Below, piece by piece: positions 41,892-44,827 of a DNA stretch of 44,827 nt (positions are counted from its first letter, which is position 1; the number at the start of each line of letters is the position of its first letter). A program made the translations under genes and the position numbers. Source of the DNA: JAKAFX01 sp043196285 (GTDB taxonomy: Archaea; Thermoplasmatota; Thermoplasmata; Thermoplasmatales; Thermoplasmataceae); contig JBBYJL010000005.1 of assembly GCA_043196285.1 (NCBI GenBank), positions 1-44,827 of the forward strand. The letters run 5' to 3'. The notes beneath the pieces are model-generated. The model made no database searches. It had not been told where the DNA came from and saw only the letters and a program-made list of their open reading frames with translations.

Positions 41892-42908
41892 TTATTGAAG
41901 TTCTCTAAGAGCCAGGTCTCTTGCATCTACCATGTTCTTAAGTTTGTTGTAACCAATTTCTCTGCTTCTGGTTCTGAGTCCGCAGTCAGGGTTTATCCGC
42001 AGTTTTTCCGGATCTATGAATTTCAGCGCAGTGTTTATTCTCTGGCGTATCACTTCAGTGCTTTCCACATCGTCAATGTGTACATCTGTTACGCCAAGCC
42101 CCAGGAAAGCACCGCCAGAATAATCCACGAAATCTTTTACGGTCTTGTACGGGTCATATACGACCTTGCCACCCGGCTTATCATACACTATCCGGTTTGC
42201 AAATTCAAGGTTATAGCCATGGAACCCCATATCCCCAATTCTGCGATACAGAATGTTGTAGTCTGTGCTGTAGCATACATGAAGTGAGAATTCGCAACCC
42301 TTGATTCCTTCCATGGATCTGTTCAGTGAATTTACTCCTATGTCCATCTCTTCCGGATGTGTTGTTAGCGCAGGTTCGTCTATCTGGATCTCAAGTGTCG
42401 TGTCTCTTTTTGAATACCAGAAATTTCTTATCTCCCTGATCTCATCGTTGATGATCGCTGCATATTCATTCGCAAGCTCTTCCCTGCTGCCGTAAAAATC
42501 GTTGAACGACCAGTCCATCATGGTGTATGGACCAGTAATCGGAACTTTTATGGCCCTGTCTGTTACTGACATCACGGCTTTCAGTTCCTCTATATGGACG
42601 TTGTCCTTCTTCTTGAGCCTGTTCACTACACTTCCTTTCCTGAAATAGCGGTTATCAAAGCTCCTGACCATACCGTAGAACTCAATTCCGCTAATTCCTG
42701 CTGCGAGATGTTCATACATCTCCCACCTGTACATCTCGCCGCCAATTCCAATGTTGTCAAGCCCGGCCTTTTCAAAGAGCCTTACTGTTTCGGTCATTGC
42801 CTTCAGCTTCAGTGGATCAAGTTCATTCTTTGAGGCTTTCCTGAAAACGTTGCTGAGATATTCGGGTTTCCTGAAGCTCCCAATTTCCTGTGTTATAAGA
42901 GGTTTCAT
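41892..42908 (-). CDS. Core MetE-type (cobalamin-independent-fold) methionine synthase
   Basis: This 338-residue protein matches the C-terminal catalytic half of MetE. It begins LITQEIGSFRKP and carries the zinc ligands H210 and C212 (FSLHVCYS), E235 (GYNLEFAN) and C309 (NPDCGL), with IQIDEPALTTHPEE for homocysteine binding. The N-terminal MetE half is missing, as in archaeal core methionine synthases, whose methyl donor may be a corrinoid protein or a pterin rather than triglutamyl-folate. The upstream partner gene overlaps by 4 nt and resembles the missing half, so the two products probably act together. The substrate is inferred from motifs. Confidence 0.9.
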   Translation of the reverse strand: MKPLITQEIGSFRKPEYLSNVFRKASKNELDPLKLKAMTETVRLFEKAGLDNIGIGGEMYRWEMYEHLAAGISGIEFYGMVRSFDNRYFRKGSVVNRLKKKDNVHIEELKAVMSVTDRAIKVPITGPYTMMDWSFNDFYGSREELANEYAAIINDEIREIRNFWYSKRDTTLEIQIDEPALTTHPEEMDIGVNSLNRSMEGIKGCEFSLHVCYSTDYNILYRRIGDMGFHGYNLEFANRIVYDKPGGKVVYDPYKTVKDFVDYSGGAFLGLGVTDVHIDDVESTEVIRQRINTALKFIDPEKLRINPDCGLRTRSREIGYNKLKNMVDARDLALRELQ

Positions 42909-43831
42909 AATTTCACTCCTGCCATTCCCATAATGGCAACTTTTCTGTCCGCTATCTCTCTAGGAAGGAAGTCGAGATAGTCGTTGTGCGTTATTATGAT
43001 CCTGTCCAGATCGTTCTGTTCCGCCAGGAACGTTGCCACTATTGCTGATTTCTCATCCACCTTTGTACTGGTCGTAAAGCTATCCACTGTCTCAATACCC
43101 GCAACCCTTGCATGCTTAATTATCACAGGTAAATCCGCGCTCTCCGGAGAAGTTATTGCAAAGAATTCGCTCTTCATTCCCCTTAGATTCTCACCAAAAA
43201 TTTTTCCTGTGGAAACCAGCATAGTGGTGAAGTTGTCATTCAATTTGTCCAAAAAACTGAGATCATCATCTCTGGAATATGGCATAGCCTCATAAATCAA
43301 AATTTTTTTGAGATGATTTGCATCCATCAGATCTGAGTATATGTCCATCAGGTCCTTGATAATCATCTCCCGATTTCCTGACTTGATGTCGGCCATTTTC
43401 AGAAAAGATAGAGGCGATGGAAGAAATGCGTAGAACTCGCCAAACCCTGGGTTTGAATATAAAGGGAAACCGATGGTGTCAAACTGATCAGGTGAGGATT
43501 TACCCCGCGAGGAAAGCTTCAGCCTCCCGTATATTTCCGGTCTTCGATAAAATGTGTTTGTGTTCCTGTATCTCGTAAGTGGGCCGAGTACAATACCATC
43601 GATCAATGGGCAAAGCGGCCGGAAAATGTCATTCCAGTTGAACATAGGATCAGTGAAAAAATCAATCCTGTTCCCCATAATGTTTTCGGTGTAATGGATG
43701 AGTTTCTCCTTTTCCATGATCTCGACAAGATCCTTCGAGGTGAACAGTCCTCTCTCCCATCTTCCTATCCTTACCCTTAGGGCTTCACTTCTTGGGTATA
43801 TTCCATAAACCAATTTCTCTATTTTTACCAT
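42905..43831 (-). CDS. MetE N-terminal-domain-like partner protein
   Basis: This 308-residue protein resembles the N-terminal barrel of MetE and its archaeal stand-alone homologues. It has YGIYPRSEALRVRIGRWERG near the N-terminus (family YP-r---lk-a---y--g), DFFTDPMFNWNDIFRPL, LGPLTRYRNTNTFYRRPEIY (family GPLTRy-eTNtfy-kP) and FYAFLPSPLSFLKMAD. No zinc ligand set is present. It overlaps the catalytic gene by 4 nt and the preceding small gene by 7 nt. It probably binds or positions the methyl donor for the core synthase; this is inferred from gene pairing and homology. Confidence 0.8.
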   Translation of the reverse strand: MVKIEKLVYGIYPRSEALRVRIGRWERGLFTSKDLVEIMEKEKLIHYTENIMGNRIDFFTDPMFNWNDIFRPLCPLIDGIVLGPLTRYRNTNTFYRRPEIYGRLKLSSRGKSSPDQFDTIGFPLYSNPGFGEFYAFLPSPLSFLKMADIKSGNREMIIKDLMDIYSDLMDANHLKKILIYEAMPYSRDDDLSFLDKLNDNFTTMLVSTGKIFGENLRGMKSEFFAITSPESADLPVIIKHARVAGIETVDSFTTSTKVDEKSAIVATFLAEQNDLDRIIITHNDYLDFLPREIADRKVAIMGMAGVKL

Positions 43832-44034
43832 TTTCGAGACACCATCTTATACCTGAATACGGATGCGTAATTCCCTGTGCTTGCAATGTTGATTCCTGAC
43901 AGCAGATCCAGAATAGAGTCATGCTTACCTGGGATTTGCTCACAACCATTAGGCTTTGCAGGAACAGGTTTCATCAGCCTCATTGTATCCGGTGAATATA
44001 TGCTTAGTAACTTCAACTCCCCAATAACCGCCAT
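43825..44034 (-). CDS. Small unknown protein, first gene of the methionine synthase operon
   Basis: The 69-residue frame begins MAVIGELKLLSIYSPDTMRL and ends ASVFRYKMVSRKW. Its stop codon overlaps the start of the MetE N-domain-like gene (7 nt shared), the kind of coupling seen elsewhere in this operon, which supports it as real. I recognise no family. One cysteine, no membrane segment. It could be a remnant of a longer gene, or a small subunit of the synthase. Confidence 0.5.
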   Translation of the reverse strand: MAVIGELKLLSIYSPDTMRLMKPVPAKPNGCEQIPGKHDSILDLLSGINIASTGNYASVFRYKMVSRKW

Positions 44035-44080
44035 AGATTAAAAATGATTACTGGTTGAAATATTACCCCAAGTAATAAAA

Positions 44081-44827
44081 TTAGAGCCGGATATCAAACC
44101 TGACGCCCTGAGATAGCGGAAGATCTTTTCCATAGTTAATGGTGACCGTCTGCCTGCGCATGTAATTCTTCCATGCGTCACTTCCGCTTTCTCTTCCTCC
44201 CCCTGTGTCCTTCTCTCCCCCAAATGCACCACCTATCTCCGCTCCTGCGGTACTCGTGTTTACGTTAGCCAGACCGCAGTCCGATCCTCTCAGTGACAGG
44301 AATTCTTCGACCTCCCTGAGATCGTTCGAGAATATGGAAGACGAAAGCCCCTGTGGCACTTCGTTGTGAATTTCAATGGCTTCATTGATGGTTCGGTACC
44401 TGTATACATAAAGGATAGGTGCAAATGTCTCCTCTTTTGGGATTTCCATGCTCCTGTTAGCCTCTATTATGGCAGGAGAAACATAATACCCATTTTCCAG
44501 TCCCTTTATCTTGACTTTCTTTCCGCCGAATATCAGTTTCCCGCCTTCCTTTTGCGCCTTCTTTATTGCTGAAAGAAAGTTGTTCACAGCGGTTTGATCT
44601 ATAAGAGGACCAACCAGGACATCCTCTTTCAGCGGGTTGTCAACCTTCACTTTTGAATAGATTTCCATGAGTCTCGTGACAAATGTGTCGTATATCCTTT
44701 CATTAACGATCGCCCTTCTTGTACTGGTGCACCTCTGTCCAGCAGTGGCAAGTGCCCCGAATGCCACACCCTTTAGGGCAATAGTCAGGTCACTTTTGTC
44801 TGATACAATTGCGGCATTGTTACCGCC
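44081..44827 (-). CDS. Aldehyde dehydrogenase, ALDH7 type, 3' part (cut by window edge)
   Basis: This is the C-terminal half of an NAD(P)-dependent aldehyde dehydrogenase; the 5' part lies outside the window. At the edge it reads GGNNAAIVSDKSDLTIAL, then FGALATAGQRCTSTRR with the catalytic Cys in GQRCTS. It also shows EETFAPILYVYRY, VPQGLSSSIFSNDL, GLANVNTSTAGAEIGGAFGG and GGGRESGSDAWKNYMRRQTV, characteristic of the ALDH7 (alpha-aminoadipic semialdehyde dehydrogenase/antiquitin) group. It ends LSQGVRFDIRL. The substrate in archaea is unknown; lysine degradation or general semialdehyde oxidation are candidates. A 46-nt non-coding gap separates it from the next gene. Confidence 0.92.
   Translation of the reverse strand, partial: GGNNAAIVSDKSDLTIALKGVAFGALATAGQRCTSTRRAIVNERIYDTFVTRLMEIYSKVKVDNPLKEDVLVGPLIDQTAVNNFLSAIKKAQKEGGKLIFGGKKVKIKGLENGYYVSPAIIEANRSMEIPKEETFAPILYVYRYRTINEAIEIHNEVPQGLSSSIFSNDLREVEEFLSLRGSDCGLANVNTSTAGAEIGGAFGGEKDTGGGRESGSDAWKNYMRRQTVTINYGKDLPLSQGVRFDIRL

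Noticed and set aside
1..44827. tRNA, rRNA or CRISPR array
   Set aside because: I scanned the intergenic regions by eye for cloverleaf-like sequences and regularly spaced repeats and saw none; a covariance-model scan was not possible.

Overview
The window looks like a chromosome segment of an acidophilic, cell-wall-less archaeon of the Thermoplasmatales type (Ferroplasma/Cuniculiplasma/Thermoplasma-like). This is inferred from gene content: an eleven-family NADH-dehydrogenase-like operon without NuoEFG, GatD/GatE, archaeal primase small subunit, PAC2, a geranylgeranyl-reductase-type flavoprotein, a core MetE-type methionine synthase, a sedolisin (acid protease) and a two-gene Tat system. Promoters are archaeal (TATA boxes about 25 nt before several start codons, implying leaderless mRNAs), and Shine-Dalgarno motifs of the GGTGA(TC) type precede many other genes. 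I found no tRNA, rRNA or CRISPR array.

Layout. 1-2301: a transposase-like fragment at the edge, then an ABC-2 exporter (permease plus ATPase). 2600-8600: a molybdenum region, with a decayed molybdo-hydroxylase locus (CoxM-like flavin subunit still open, CoxS-like 2Fe-2S subunit with nonsense mutations, XdhC-like maturation factor truncated and frameshifted, catalytic large subunit absent). Beside it is an apparently intact set of cofactor genes (moaC, moaB, mobA-like, thiF/moeB-like, moaD, moaA, moaE). 8880-12173: a NitT/TauT-type ABC importer (ATPase, double-length permease, no binding protein here) with a convergent stand-alone AAA-associated-domain gene. 12316-15875: histidine ammonia-lyase and a threonyl-tRNA synthetase carrying a zinc-ribbon-like insertion. 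16028-19492: an unknown small protein, tatA, tatC, a crotonase-fold protein and a geranylgeranyl-reductase-family flavoprotein.

19719-29852 is one long minus-strand operon, nuoABCDHI-J(N)-J(C)-KLMN plus two small unknown genes. It encodes the quinone-reactive and proton-pumping parts of complex I without the NADH module. 30055-36167 holds a PAC2-family gene, then acyl-CoA dehydrogenase-DUF72-gatD-gatE, an operon joined by short overlaps. 36261-38473: DUF3501, a rubredoxin-less rubrerythrin and priS. 38527-41877: a secreted, C-terminally membrane-anchored S53 protease. 41892-44827: a core MetE with a MetE N-domain-like partner, a small unknown gene and the 3' part of an ALDH7-type aldehyde dehydrogenase cut by the window edge.

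The main unusual points are: decay of a molybdoenzyme operon beside retained cofactor genes; three diverged copies of an IS-derived 3'-end fragment, one abutting the decayed operon; two genes whose homology runs upstream of any ATG/GTG/TTG; the zinc-ribbon insertion in ThrRS; and two coupled orphan genes at the end of the nuo operon. All assignments come from reading the sequence and recalled family motifs; no database search was run.
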